A stretch of 64,000 nt of DNA from assembly GCF_000212855.1 (NCBI RefSeq), contig NZ_GL890993.1, forward strand, positions 2,033,599-2,097,598, written 5' to 3'. The notes beneath the pieces were generated by a model, which saw only the letters and a program-made list of their open reading frames with translations, was not told where the DNA came from and made no database searches. Both the position numbers and the translations under genes were made by a program. How positions within the stretch are numbered: the first letter of the stretch is position 1; every line of letters begins with the position of its first letter. This document shows, one piece after another, positions 1 through 10,561 of the stretch. This DNA comes from Streptococcus sanguinis SK355. GTDB taxonomy: Bacteria; Bacillota; Bacilli; Lactobacillales; Streptococcaceae.

Positions 1-1080
1 AGCTGTCAAAACTTCCTGCTGGCGGCGGGTCCGACCAAAGTCCCCCTCGTCATCCTTACGGAAGCGAGCGTAGTTGAGCAAGGTCCGACCGTCCATCTGC
101 TGCTGACCAACCTTGATTGTTTGATTAGGCACCACACCGTCTTTCATATTCAGGTCATCTGGTACTTCAACTTCTGTCACCTTTTCCCCATCAATGGTTG
201 AGAACTGGGCGTTCATGCTAACGCCATTTGGGAAAAGGGTGTCAATAGCTGTCGCAAAGGTCTGGAAATCCACCAGTGCATAATATTTGATGTCCAAGTC
301 AAAATTGTCCTTGAGCATCTGGCGGACATAGTCTGCACCGCGGTTGTGGTTTTGCTCCCCAATCGTGTAGGCAGAATTGAGCTTTTGGTCATAGTAATCT
401 GCCTGCGACGGATCCGTGTACTCATTGCTGACGCCATCAATGTGAATAAGGGTATCACGCATAAAGCTGACCAATTTCACCTTGTGGTCCTTATTACCAA
501 CATTCAAGACCATGATAGAGTCAGTCCGTGTCTCAGTCGAGTCATCACCAACTCGGCCGTCTGTTCCGAGAATGAGGATATTCACTCCGTCCTTAGTATC
601 CTTGCCGTCAAAGAATTCCGTTTCTGCTGGTTTAGAATTGCCAGTGTGAGCTGTCGTCAAGCCTTTGATAAACATGAAAATCATGCCCCCCAAGACCATC
701 AGCAGGAAAATCCCTGCCCAAAGCAAAATTCGTTTCAAGCGGATTTTTTTGCGGGGTTTCTTGGGCTTGTCTTGTCCCAAACCAGCTCCTGCCAGAGCTT
801 CCGACGCCTTCTTTTCTCTTCTGCTGCGAGAAGAACGCTCAGGGTACTTGGGCAAGAGGCCAGAAGAATCCATTTCCACTGGCTCTTGCTCATAAGTGTC
901 ACTAACCGTATGCGGCTGCTCTTCATGGTCGGGCGCACTAGCTGAACTGCCAATCCCCTTGGACTTCTGCCGCAAATAGTCAAATTCTTTCTTTTCTTTA
1001 TCGTTTAGATAATAATAATTTTTATAGAGATAATCTAAGCGGAGCTGTTCATGATGGCTAAGATTTTCTGGTTTCTTCAT
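1..1080 (-). CDS. psr: LytR-CpsA-Psr (LCP) family protein, C-terminus cut by window edge
   Basis: Reading the minus strand from an ATG at 1078-1080 gives 360 open codons that run off the left edge. LCP proteins attach undecaprenyl-linked glycopolymers to peptidoglycan (or attenuate that process) at the outer membrane face. The first ~115 residues are charged and cytoplasmic (rich in K, E, S), one membrane helix lies at about 119-138, and the LCP domain starts near 165. It contains LGTDGR (171-176), a RTDS segment (185-188) and MRDT (207-210), which carry the conserved Arg/Asp residues that bind the phosphate lipid. A later NYARFRKDD and GDFGRTRRQQ are also typical. An SD (GGAG) sits 7 nt before the ATG, which lies 18 bp after pheA, so the two are co-transcribed. 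Psr next to pheA is a known streptococcal arrangement; the symbol rests on that context. Confidence 0.9.
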   Translation of the reverse strand, partial: MKKPENLSHHEQLRLDYLYKNYYYLNDKEKKEFDYLRQKSKGIGSSASAPDHEEQPHTVSDTYEQEPVEMDSSGLLPKYPERSSRSRREKKASEALAGAGLGQDKPKKPRKKIRLKRILLWAGIFLLMVLGGMIFMFIKGLTTAHTGNSKPAETEFFDGKDTKDGVNILILGTDGRVGDDSTETRTDSIMVLNVGNKDHKVKLVSFMRDTLIHIDGVSNEYTDPSQADYYDQKLNSAYTIGEQNHNRGADYVRQMLKDNFDLDIKYYALVDFQTFATAIDTLFPNGVSMNAQFSTIDGEKVTEVEVPDDLNMKDGVVPNQTIKVGQQQMDGRTLLNYARFRKDDEGDFGRTRRQQEVLTA

Positions 1081-1098
1081 CTCTTCTCCAATCTACTG

Positions 1099-1928
1099 CT
1101 ACTTGTCCTGAATCAGAAACACACTGTAGCTACCAAAAATTTTATAAGTAATTCCAAGACTTGTCAACTCTTGATAGGCAAAATCCGCCAATTTTTTCTG
1201 CTCGTTGTCAATGTCAATAATGAAGAAATACTCTCCCAGAGCCGTTTTTAGAGGCCGGCTCTCAATCTTGGTCAGGTCAATCCCGCGCCAAGCAAAAGTA
1301 GACAAGGCCTTATAGAGAGCTCCTGGCAGATTGTCCGGCAAGGTCAAAGCCAGTGTCTGCTTGTCTCCTGTCTTGGTCAGTCGAAGCTCAGGAACCTCAT
1401 GACCAAGAATCCAGAAGCGGGTATAATTTTCTTCCATTTCCTGAATGTCGCTGGCTGCTACTTTGAGCCCGTACTCTGCTGCAGCCGTGCGCGGGGCAAT
1501 AGCCGCAAAATTCTTTTCAGGATGCTCTGCCACAAAACGAGCTGCATAGGCCGTACTAGCCGTCACCTCAATGGCAGCCTGCGGATAATGTTGGCGGATG
1601 TATTTCTTTCCTTGAGCGATAGCCTGCGGGTGAGAAAATATTTTCTCAATTGGCTTCTCCAAATCGGTCACTAAAAGCTGCTGCTTGATGGGCTGCACAA
1701 TCTCAGCCACTGCCTGAATATCTGCTTGATGAAAGAGATAGTCCAGCGTCTCATGGACACTGCCCTCAATGGAATTTTCCACCGGAACAACCGAGTAATC
1801 CACTTCCCTAGCCTCATAAGCCTTCATGACCTCGGTGATATTCTGATAAGGCACCAAGTCCTCGCTTGGAAAGGCAGCTTGGGCTACATGGTGAGAAAAG
1901 GAGCCTCTAGGACCTAAAAATGCTATTT

Positions 1929-1932
<4 letters not shown>
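1099..1932 (-). CDS. pheA: prephenate dehydratase
   Basis: Converts prephenate to phenylpyruvate, the committed step to phenylalanine. The 277-residue protein has the usual stand-alone layout: a catalytic prephenate dehydratase domain (about 1-175, beginning MKIAFLGPRGSF, with the catalytic TRF motif at 171-173) and a C-terminal ACT regulatory domain (about 192-270, ESRP at 224-227), which in this family binds phenylalanine for feedback inhibition. There is no chorismate mutase domain, so that step must be encoded elsewhere. Its ATG overlaps the aroK stop as ATGA (4 bp), so translation is coupled. Last biosynthetic gene of the aroA-aroK-pheA unit. Confidence 0.97.
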
Positions 1933-3711
<1,779 letters not shown>

Positions 3712-3713
3712 TT

Positions 3714-3722
3714 ATTTTATCA
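3714..3722 (-). promoter_or_regulatory. putative extended -10 promoter for aroA-aroK-pheA-psr
   Basis: Minus-strand TGATAAAAT has the extended -10 form, about 32 bp upstream of the aroA ATG and just beyond two terminator hairpins. No good -35 hexamer lies 17 bp upstream, so this is a weak prediction. Confidence 0.4.
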
Positions 3723-3727
3723 TAAAA

Positions 3728-3754
3728 AGACCAGAAATTCTTAAAATTTCTGGA
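3728..3754 (-). terminator. second hairpin between UPF0342 gene and aroA
   Basis: CCAGAAATT and AATTTCTGG form a 9-bp stem with a 5-nt loop. On the minus strand it is followed by TCTTTTT, as in an intrinsic terminator. It sits between the UPF0342 terminator and the aroA promoter candidate. Confidence 0.6.
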
Positions 3755-3769
3755 ATCCGAGCTGAAGCA

Positions 3770-3803
3770 AAAAGAATCCGGGTATTCAGCCCAGATTCTT
3801 CTT
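3770..3803 (-). terminator. intrinsic terminator after the aroD-to-UPF0342 block
   Basis: On the minus strand AAGAATCtGGG, an 8-nt loop and CCCgGATTCTT pair, followed by TTTTT. It lies about 12 bp after the UPF0342 stop. A T-run on the other side makes it usable in both directions. Confidence 0.75.
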
Positions 3804-3814
3804 TTTTTATTAGC

Positions 3815-4153
3815 TTATTTAAGCAAATCCTGCACCGGATCAAAGATGATACGCTCGATATCCGCCAGATAGATGGACAGTTGCTGCTGCTTATTGAAGA
3901 ATTCAGAAAGAACAGCATTGCCCTGAATCTTCTCGCCAAAGGAAGTCATCTTGTCCTGCACCTCCTGGGTCGGTACCTGACCAGTCTGAGCCAGCTGTTG
4001 CAGCTCCTGCTGGAAAGCCAGATAATCCTCAAAAATAGCCTTCGCTTCGCTATCAGCATCCACTGCTTTCTTACTTTCTGCGACGGCCTTGTACTCAGGT
4101 AAATCACGCAGATTTCTGCTCAGTTCATTGGCTAAATCATAAATATTTGACAT
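3815..4153 (-). CDS. YheA/UPF0342 (YlbF/YmcA-like) family protein
   Basis: A 112-residue, almost wholly helical, acidic protein without membrane segments. Sequence and context match the UPF0342 family (YheA-type), related to YlbF/YmcA, in which Bacillus members help control RNase Y and development; the streptococcal function is unknown. I chose the ATG at 4151-4153 (protein begins MSNIYDL) because GGAG lies 7 nt upstream. A four-codon longer frame would start at a TTG overlapping that SD. It lies 18 bp after tyrA, so it is the last gene of the aroD-aroE-aroB-aroC-tyrA unit, followed by a terminator. Its persistence in an aromatic operon is not explained by known biochemistry. Confidence 0.88.
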   Translation of the reverse strand: MSNIYDLANELSRNLRDLPEYKAVAESKKAVDADSEAKAIFEDYLAFQQELQQLAQTGQVPTQEVQDKMTSFGEKIQGNAVLSEFFNKQQQLSIYLADIERIIFDPVQDLLK

Positions 4154-4171
4154 AGAGTTCTCCAATCTATA

Positions 4172-5278
4172 TTAGTCTACGGACACTAGGTAATCCGTAT
4201 TTTCTCTTACTATTTTAGCAGATTTTTCCAAATCTTGGTGATTTTTAAAGGTGATTTGCAGAATACCGTTGATATCTTCTCGGTTTTCCTCGTTAATCTG
4301 GATGTTGACGACAGAAATTCCCCGCAGAAGCTCCAAAATACCCAAAATCGCATCTTCTTCGTCGGGCACCTCAATAAAGAGGTCATAAAAACTGTCCACA
4401 CCGGCCCGTTTATAAATTTCCATCTGCTTGCGGCTCTGCCGTCCTCGGTCGAAAAACTCCCAGATAGCTGTCTCGTCCTTAGCCTCAATCGCTGCGGCAA
4501 CCTTGTCTAACTGATCTTTAAAATCTTCCAGCCGCTCCAAAATGGCTTCGGGATTTGTCAAGAGGATAGAGGTCCACATACCCGGCTCACTCTCCGCAAT
4601 CCGCGTCATATCGCGAAAACCGCCGGCTGCAAAAGACTGGGTCAGCTCGTGTTCCTGGCTATAAGCTGCTGCTTGCTCCATAAGGCTGGAGGCTAGGATA
4701 TGAGGAAAATGGCTGATTTGACTGGTCACTCGGTCGTGCTCTGCAGGATCTACCTGAATAAAACGGGCATGAAGACCACTCAGCAAGCCTTTCATTTCCT
4801 CAAGCGTACCAGGCTTAGTCAAACTAGAGGGGGTGAAGATATAATAGGCATTTTCAAAGAGGTTGACATGGGCAGCCTTGGCTCCAGTCTTGTGACTTCC
4901 AGCCATGGGATGAGCTCCAACGAAGCGGACGGGTTTATTCTGCAGATACTTTTCTGCTGCTACCACAATCTCTGCCTTGGTTGATCCAGCATCAGAGATG
5001 ATAACATTTTCCTTCAGTTCCAGATCTGCTAGCTCCTTGATAAAAGCTATGGTCTGCTTGATGGGCACAGCCAGAATAATCACATCAGCCAATGGAGTAA
5101 AGGCAGCAAAATCATCCGTTACCCGGTCTACCATTCCACGTTCTAAGGCAACCCTGCGTGATTCCTCACTGCGATTATAGCCAAGAATCTCTATCTCAGG
5201 ATGAGCTCGCCTAATGCCCAGAGCCAAAGAAGCTCCAATCAGTCCCAGACCTGCGATATAGACTGTTTTTCTCTCCAT
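4172..5278 (-). CDS. tyrA: prephenate dehydrogenase with C-terminal ACT domain
   Basis: Oxidative decarboxylation of prephenate to 4-hydroxyphenylpyruvate with NAD, the tyrosine branch. The 368-residue protein starts with a Rossmann fold (GLGLIG, residues 10-15), followed by the helical dehydrogenase/dimer domain containing GAHPMAGSH, and ends in an ACT domain from about residue 295, which in Firmicute TyrA mediates tyrosine feedback. I chose ATG 5276-5278 (MERKTVYIAG) because AAGGAG lies 6 nt upstream; an 11-codon longer frame would overlap the end of aroC. It begins 16 bp after the aroC stop. Confidence 0.96.
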   Translation of the reverse strand: MERKTVYIAGLGLIGASLALGIRRAHPEIEILGYNRSEESRRVALERGMVDRVTDDFAAFTPLADVIILAVPIKQTIAFIKELADLELKENVIISDAGSTKAEIVVAAEKYLQNKPVRFVGAHPMAGSHKTGAKAAHVNLFENAYYIFTPSSLTKPGTLEEMKGLLSGLHARFIQVDPAEHDRVTSQISHFPHILASSLMEQAAAYSQEHELTQSFAAGGFRDMTRIAESEPGMWTSILLTNPEAILERLEDFKDQLDKVAAAIEAKDETAIWEFFDRGRQSRKQMEIYKRAGVDSFYDLFIEVPDEEDAILGILELLRGISVVNIQINEENREDINGILQITFKNHQDLEKSAKIVRENTDYLVSVD

Positions 5279-5294
5279 GCCCTTCTCCTTACTT

Positions 5295-6461
5295 CTAAAA
5301 GTTCTTGACAAATTCTCGGTGGCGGGCTACCGCATCCTTTAGTTCTTCCAGATTGTCCGAAGAGAACTTCTCCAGTACTTCGGTGGCTAAAACTGCTGCC
5401 ACCACGCTTTCCATGACAACACCAGCCGCAGGCAGAGCCGTAGGATCGCTCCGTTCCACTGTCGCCTTATAAGGCTCGTGGGTCTCAATATCCACGCTCA
5501 TCAGTGGCTTGTAAAGAGTTGGAATGGGCTTCATGACACCTCGCACCACGATTGGCTGACCATTTGTCATACCGCCCTCAAAGCCGCCTAGATTATTGGT
5601 TCTGCGAGTGAAGCCATCTTCCGCAGACCAAAGGATTTCATCCATTACCTGACTACCCTTGAGACGGCCGGCTTCAAAGCCCACACCAAACTCGACTCCC
5701 TTGAAAGCATTGATGGACACGACTCCCTGAGCAAGCTTGGCATCCAGCTTCTTGTCCCATTGGACATAGGAGCCCAGACCGACCGGCACACCGCCAACGA
5801 CAGTCTCAATAACACCACCGATGGTATCCCCGTCTTTCTTAATCTGGTCAATGTAGGCCTTGATTTCTTCTTCACGCTCGGGATTGACAATGGAAACCTC
5901 TGACTGGGCAACTCTTTCCTTGATTTCTGCTACAGTTAGATTATCTGGTACATCGATATCGATACCGCCAAAGGTCACGATATGACTGGCTACCTCTACA
6001 CCAATTTCTTCTAGCAAGCGCTTGGCGACTGCTCCGACTGCCACACGCATAGTCGTTTCGCGGGCAGAAGAACGCTCTAGGGAATTCCGCAAATCCTCAA
6101 AGCGGTATTTCATGCCACCAACTAAATCAGCATGCCCAGGGCGCGGTTTGGTAATCTTGCGCAGCCCTTTTTTCTTTTCATCCACATCTGCCGCACTCAT
6201 AATCTCCAGCCACTTCTGATGATCGAGATTTGTGACATTGAGGGTAAGCGGGCCGCCCATGGTCAAGCCATGGCGAACCCCAGAGGTAATCTCAACTTGG
6301 TCACTTTCAATCTTCATGCGGGCACCGCGGCCGTACCCACCCTGGCGGCGCTTGAGCTCAGCATTGATATAGTCAGCGGTCAAAGGAAGACCAGCCGGCA
6401 CTCCCTCAATAATAGCTGTCAGACGTGGTCCATGGGATTCTCCTGCAGTTAAATATCTCAT
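5295..6461 (-). CDS. aroC: chorismate synthase
   Basis: Makes chorismate from EPSP by anti-1,4 elimination of phosphate, needing reduced FMN. The 388-residue protein has all the signature blocks: GESHG (7-11), [18 protein letters not shown] and [11 protein letters not shown] chose the ATG at 6459-6461 ([11 protein letters not shown]) because AGGAGAG lies 5 nt upstream and chorismate synthases begin here; an 18-codon extension upstream has no support. About 90 bp separate it from aroB, enough for a short leader, but I see no convincing promoter or terminator. Confidence 0.97.
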   Translation of the reverse strand: MRYLTAGESHGPRLTAIIEGVPAGLPLTADYINAELKRRQGGYGRGARMKIESDQVEITSGVRHGLTMGGPLTLNVTNLDHQKWLEIMSAADVDEKKKGLRKITKPRPGHADLVGGMKYRFEDLRNSLERSSARETTMRVAVGAVAKRLLEEIGVEVASHIVTFGGIDIDVPDNLTVAEIKERVAQSEVSIVNPEREEEIKAYIDQIKKDGDTIGGVIETVVGGVPVGLGSYVQWDKKLDAKLAQGVVSINAFKGVEFGVGFEAGRLKGSQVMDEILWSAEDGFTRRTNNLGGFEGGMTNGQPIVVRGVMKPIPTLYKPLMSVDIETHEPYKATVERSDPTALPAAGVVMESVVAAVLATEVLEKFSSDNLEELKDAVARHREFVKNF

Positions 6462-6551
6462 ACATTCTCTCCTATTTCTGGGATGGAAACACTGGACATT
6501 CTGTCTATTTTTCATCCAAACTGTTCAATCGACTTAAACTCCATCTGGCAC

Positions 6552-7619
6552 TTATTTCTTCAGAAATTCTTTCATCTCTTCCAGCGGAATCTGGTGAATA
6601 CTAGCCGACCCTAGCTCGGGCACCAGTACTAGCTTGATAGAGTTGCCTCGAGCTTTCTTATCGTGGGTCAGAGCCTGATAGAGAGCATTCTCATTCCAAG
6701 GATGGTAATCCACCGGCAAACCAAACTTCTGGCACATACGGATGATGTCTTCTGTAATTCCGGCTGGCATGAGGCCTTTCTTTTCAGCAACACTAGAAAC
6801 CTGTACCATGCCAATCGCCACGGCTTCACCGTGCATGACTTTTCCGTAGCCTGCTGTCGCTTCGATAGCGTGCCCAATAGTATGACCGAAATTCAGATAG
6901 AGGCGGGCGCCATTATCCAGCTCGTCTTCGACCACAATTTTACGCTTGACATCGCAAGAATGGTAGATGATGCTCTCTGCATGCTCCAAAATAGACTCTG
7001 GACTGCCATCCATTTCTGACAGCTCATCCCAGAGTTCCTTATCTTCAATCAAGCCGTACTTGACTACCTCGCCCATACCTTCGATCAATTCACGCTGGCC
7101 CAAAGTATGCAAGACTTCTGGGTCAATCAGAACTCCGTCAGGCTGGGTAAAGGTCCCGACCATATTCTTGGCCCAAGGAGTATTAACGCCGGTCTTGCCA
7201 CCGATAGAAGAGTCTACTTGGGCTGTCAGACTGGTCGGAATCTGCACGAAATGAATGCCCCGCATGTAGGTCGATGCAGCAAATCCTGCCAAATCACCAA
7301 CAACGCCGCCTCCCAAGGCCACGATACCATCGCTGCGGGTCAGACCAACCTTGACCAAAAACTCATAGACTTTGTTGACCGTCTTTAAGTTCTTGCTGGC
7401 TTCGCCTTCTAAAAAATCAAAGACAAAAGTTTCAAATCCAGCCGCTTCCAAGCTCAGCTTGACCTTTTCCGCATAGAGTCTAGCCACTCGATTGTCCGTG
7501 ACGATAACCACCTTCTGAGGCTGCCAAAGCTGACTCAGCCAACTTCCAGCCTGAGATAAAGACCCCTTTTCGATGAGAATATCATAGGGATGATGCGGGA
7601 GATTCACATTCAGTTTCAT
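6552..7619 (-). CDS. aroB: 3-dehydroquinate synthase
   Basis: NAD- and metal-dependent cyclisation of DAHP to 3-dehydroquinate, the second shikimate-pathway step. The 355 residues contain the nucleotide-binding GGGVVGD (103-109), [11 protein letters not shown] (136-146) and the metal-ligand region with HGEAVAIGM and [12 protein letters not shown] strong SD (TAAGGAGG) precedes the ATG. It sits 10 bp downstream of aroE in the same operon. Confidence 0.97.
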   Translation of the reverse strand: MKLNVNLPHHPYDILIEKGSLSQAGSWLSQLWQPQKVVIVTDNRVARLYAEKVKLSLEAAGFETFVFDFLEGEASKNLKTVNKVYEFLVKVGLTRSDGIVALGGGVVGDLAGFAASTYMRGIHFVQIPTSLTAQVDSSIGGKTGVNTPWAKNMVGTFTQPDGVLIDPEVLHTLGQRELIEGMGEVVKYGLIEDKELWDELSEMDGSPESILEHAESIIYHSCDVKRKIVVEDELDNGARLYLNFGHTIGHAIEATAGYGKVMHGEAVAIGMVQVSSVAEKKGLMPAGITEDIIRMCQKFGLPVDYHPWNENALYQALTHDKKARGNSIKLVLVPELGSASIHQIPLEEMKEFLKK

Positions 7620-7629
7620 AAGCGCCTCC

Positions 7630-8484
7630 TTATTTATACAATTCTTCTAAATACTGCCAAATTTCCTGACTGGGCATAGGCTTGCCAGTCCAAAGCTCAA
7701 AGGCTTCTGCTCCTTGATAGAGCAGCATACCAAGTCCATTGACCGCTGTGATATTTTGATTTCTGGCCCATTTGAGAAAGGGCGTTTCAAAAGGTTGGTA
7801 GATAACATCTGCAACTAAAATCTGGCTAGGCAGTTCAAGCTGTTCAGGCAGGGGCATGCTGATGCCATCCATACCTAGACTAGTCCCATTGACCAGAAGG
7901 TCTGATTGGTTGATTGTATTCTGTAAGCTATCCGCATCCTCTAAGGTTAGTACTTGGATACGACTCTTGGTTTGGTGGCTGATAGCTGCCATCTTTCTGA
8001 CAGTCTTCTCATAGGAAGCTTGGCGAGTAAAGACGAAAATTTCCTCTGCATTGTCCAAAGCTGCTTGAGCAATAATAGCTGTCGCTGCTCCACCTGCTCC
8101 CAAAATCGTCATTTTTTTGCCCTGAATAGCAAAAGAAGGCAAGCTCTTAAAAAATCCCTTGCCATCTGTGTTATAACCAACTAAAATTCCATTTTTATTC
8201 ACAACCGTATTGACTGCTCCGATAAGGCGGGCACTGACATCCAGCTCATCTAGATAAGGTATCACTTCCTGCTTGTAGGGCATGGAAAGATTGACACCAA
8301 ACATATCGTATCTGCGGATATTTTCTATACTGGCCTGCAGATCCTTTGCTTCTACTTCCCAAGCTAGATAGACACCATTGACATCAGTCTTTTCAAAAGC
8401 CATATTGTGAATAAGAGGAGAAATACTGTGCTTAATTGGCTTGGCAACCACAGCAGCCATGCGGGTGTGGCCATTAATTCTCAT
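7630..8484 (-). CDS. aroE: shikimate dehydrogenase (NADP+)
   Basis: Reduces 3-dehydroshikimate to shikimate. The 284-residue protein shows the shikimate pocket SISPLIHN (20-27), catalytic Lys71 in SMPYK, Asp107 in NTDGKGF, and the NADP loop GAGGAATA. Its ATG lies within the last codons of aroD (11 bp overlap), indicating translational coupling. Length and motifs fit the AroE clade rather than YdiB or SdhL paralogues, and its place in a complete aro operon supports this. Confidence 0.96.
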   Translation of the reverse strand: MRINGHTRMAAVVAKPIKHSISPLIHNMAFEKTDVNGVYLAWEVEAKDLQASIENIRRYDMFGVNLSMPYKQEVIPYLDELDVSARLIGAVNTVVNKNGILVGYNTDGKGFFKSLPSFAIQGKKMTILGAGGAATAIIAQAALDNAEEIFVFTRQASYEKTVRKMAAISHQTKSRIQVLTLEDADSLQNTINQSDLLVNGTSLGMDGISMPLPEQLELPSQILVADVIYQPFETPFLKWARNQNITAVNGLGMLLYQGAEAFELWTGKPMPSQEIWQYLEELYK

Positions 8485-9151
8485 TCAAAATCTCCTGGAT
8501 TTTCTTCATATTGCTCAGAGAAATCTGACCAGGTGCTGACGCCATCTCCTGGCTGGCAAAAGACCAGCTGGAACCTGTCAAATCAGCCGCAATGCGTGAA
8601 ATCTTGCCGATTTTTCCCATGGAAATGGTGACAAAATCCTGCTCAGGATTCAAAGTCTTGAAACCGCGAGTATAGTTCATCAAGTCCAGCACATCCTGCT
8701 CATTGTGAGCCATGACAGAAACCTTGACCACCTTAGGGGTCAGAGAAGTAAGCTCAGACAGGATTTCCATCATATTTTCAGGCGTCTCCTCAAAGTTATG
8801 GTAGCTCAGCACCAGATTAGGAAACTCCAGCATTTCTTCAAATTTCCCCTTGTAAGAGAAATATTCAAAGTCGATATAATCCGGCTGGTAAAAATTGGCT
8901 ACTTCCTTGATGAGAGCTACATATTCATCATCGGACAGTTCGATTTCTCCGCCTTCCTGACGGGTCCGCAAGGTGAAAATCAATTCACGTCCGGCAAATT
9001 TTTCAAAAATAGCTGGCGCAACATTTAAAATATCATCCTTGGCCAGAAAATCTGCCCGCCATTCAATAATATCAGCATCTTCGTAGCGTGATACATCAAT
9101 TTCTTGAGCTTCTTCTAAACTCTTGGGCATTACAGAAACGACTAATTTCAT
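8474..9151 (-). CDS. aroD: type I 3-dehydroquinate dehydratase
   Basis: Schiff-base dehydration of 3-dehydroquinate to 3-dehydroshikimate. The 225-residue protein has the class I barrel motifs: EWRAD (30-34), the SYHNF histidine region and the VVKVSVMA segment with the Schiff-base lysine. Its ATG overlaps the stop of the upstream methyltransferase gene (ATGA, 4 bp). First true shikimate gene of the operon. Confidence 0.96.
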   Translation of the reverse strand: MKLVVSVMPKSLEEAQEIDVSRYEDADIIEWRADFLAKDDILNVAPAIFEKFAGRELIFTLRTRQEGGEIELSDDEYVALIKEVANFYQPDYIDFEYFSYKGKFEEMLEFPNLVLSYHNFEETPENMMEILSELTSLTPKVVKVSVMAHNEQDVLDLMNYTRGFKTLNPEQDFVTISMGKIGKISRIAADLTGSSWSFASQEMASAPGQISLSNMKKIQEILNEN

Positions 9152-10311
9152 TGGTCCACCTTTATTGTAAATACCTTGAGGTAATTACTGCTCCCGTCTT
9201 TTTTATTATAGACAAAGTCTGCTGGCAGGCCATACTCCGCAAGATAGCGGTGCTTTCTGCCAGCAAGGCCTTTTTCAATTTCTTGTTTAAACTTACTTTT
9301 GGAAAGATTGGCTGCATTGGTACTTAAAATCATGATTCCCTGAGGATTCAGGATTTCCAAAGCTTGTGCAACCAAACGATGATAATCTTTAGCAACCGAG
9401 AATGTCCGCTTTTTATTTCTAGCAAAGCTGGGCGGATCTATCACAATGACATCAAAGTTTAGATCGTGACGCTTAGCGTACTTGAAATAATCAAAGACAT
9501 CCATCACCTGAAAGCGATGCTGATCCAGTGTCAAACCATTGGCCAGAAAATGAGCCTCTGACAGCTCACGACTGCGCTTGGCCAAATCCACTGAGACTGT
9601 CTGACTGGCACCGCCCATAGCTGCTGCTACTGAAAAAGCAGCTGTATAGGAAAACATATTGAGTAAACTTTTACCAGCAGCCAGACCATCTACCAGACTA
9701 GCACGCACATCGTGCTGATCCAGAAAGATACCGGTCATAAGACCGTCATTCAGAAAAACCTGATAGCGAACACCGTTCTCCAAGACTGTGAAAGTTTCCG
9801 GCGCTTCCTCTCCATAGAGATGAGCCGATTCGTAGTTCAAACCCTTGAAACGAATCTTTTCATAAGCTCCCTGAATCTCTGGGAAAACCTTAGCGAAGGC
9901 TGTCAGAATCTGCTCCTTGATAGCAAAGACAAAGTCATTGTACCAAGCAAAAAGCGCAAAGTCATTGTAGAAATCCACTGTGAAGCCACCGAAGCCATCC
10001 CCCTCTTGATTAAAGAGTCGAAAGGCTGTTGTGTCAGACGAATGAAAATAAGTAGAACGTCTGCTCTTAGCCTGCTCAAAGAGGTCTTGAAAAAAATCCG
10101 AGTTCAGCTCTACCTTCTTCTGGGAAACCAGCCAGCCTACTCCCTTATTCTGCGGAGAGAGATAAGCTGTGCCTAAGAACTTTCCCTGACGGTTTTGCAG
10201 CTCCACACATTGATTCTGAAGCGAAAGAGCAGAAAAATCCTTTTTATCTAATAAAAGAATGCCCTTTCTCAGTTTTTCTTCTGCCTCTTGACTAACAGTA
10301 AGTTTATTCAT
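9148..10311 (-). CDS. class I SAM-dependent 23S rRNA methyltransferase, RlmI/YwbD-like
   Basis: The 387-residue protein has an N-terminal PUA-like RNA-binding region (about 1-75), a linking domain, and a Rossmann methyltransferase domain with motif I in [18 protein letters not shown] (217-234) and a catalytic DPPSF at 292-296. This is the architecture of RlmI/RlmK-type 5-methylcytosine rRNA methyltransferases; the exact target cytosine cannot be read from the sequence. It is the promoter-proximal gene of the aro operon and its stop overlaps the aroD start, so rRNA modification and aromatic synthesis are tied in one transcript. There is no SD: a strong -10 lies only 7 bp before the ATG, so the message is probably leaderless. 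Confidence 0.88.
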   Translation of the reverse strand: MNKLTVSQEAEEKLRKGILLLDKKDFSALSLQNQCVELQNRQGKFLGTAYLSPQNKGVGWLVSQKKVELNSDFFQDLFEQAKSRRSTYFHSSDTTAFRLFNQEGDGFGGFTVDFYNDFALFAWYNDFVFAIKEQILTAFAKVFPEIQGAYEKIRFKGLNYESAHLYGEEAPETFTVLENGVRYQVFLNDGLMTGIFLDQHDVRASLVDGLAAGKSLLNMFSYTAAFSVAAAMGGASQTVSVDLAKRSRELSEAHFLANGLTLDQHRFQVMDVFDYFKYAKRHDLNFDVIVIDPPSFARNKKRTFSVAKDYHRLVAQALEILNPQGIMILSTNAANLSKSKFKQEIEKGLAGRKHRYLAEYGLPADFVYNKKDGSSNYLKVFTIKVDQ

Positions 10312-10318
10312 AAATTAT

Positions 10319-10347
10319 ATTATACCAAAGATTGTGAAAATTCTCAA
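10319..10347 (-). promoter_or_regulatory. sigma-A promoter of the rlmI-aroDEBC-tyrA operon
   Basis: Minus-strand TTGAGA (10342-10347), a 17-bp spacer ending in TGG, and TATAAT (10319-10324). The hexamer ends 7 bp before the ATG of the methyltransferase gene, putting the transcript start at or one base before the start codon. Confidence 0.85.
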
Positions 10348-10525
10348 AACATATTTTACATTTGAGTTAATAAAAGATTTCACAAACGAGTGCAAAACGA
10401 CTATAAACCTCTCCATAGAGGGGATAAGGCTTTTATAGAAATATTACAATTTCGCCGATTTAAAATATCTCAAATGCAGCTCAAATTTTCCTTAACTGGA
10501 GAAATTATGTTATACTTAGAGGAGA
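10348..10525. other. divergent intergenic region rlmI / ltaS-type gene
   Basis: AT-rich spacer between two divergent promoters. It holds a small CCTCT-ccat-AGAGG hairpin near 10412-10425, but no recognisable operator, riboswitch or gene. Confidence 0.5.
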
Positions 10526-10531
10526 AAATTT
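10523..10531 (+). promoter_or_regulatory. extended -10 promoter of the LtaS-type gene
   Basis: TGTTATACT in the sequence before the gene forms an extended -10 (TG-n-TATACT), with a weak TTCCTT about 17 bp upstream. Transcription would begin about 30 bp before the GTG start, leaving room for the AAGGAAG SD. Coordinates are approximate to a base or so. Confidence 0.6.
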
Positions 10532-10561
10532 TTAGGAAATAAGACAAGGAAGTAACTTTTT

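Noticed and set aside
346..945. 199-codon plus-strand frame opposite the LCP gene
   Set aside because: The minus strand reads a full LCP domain over the same bases.
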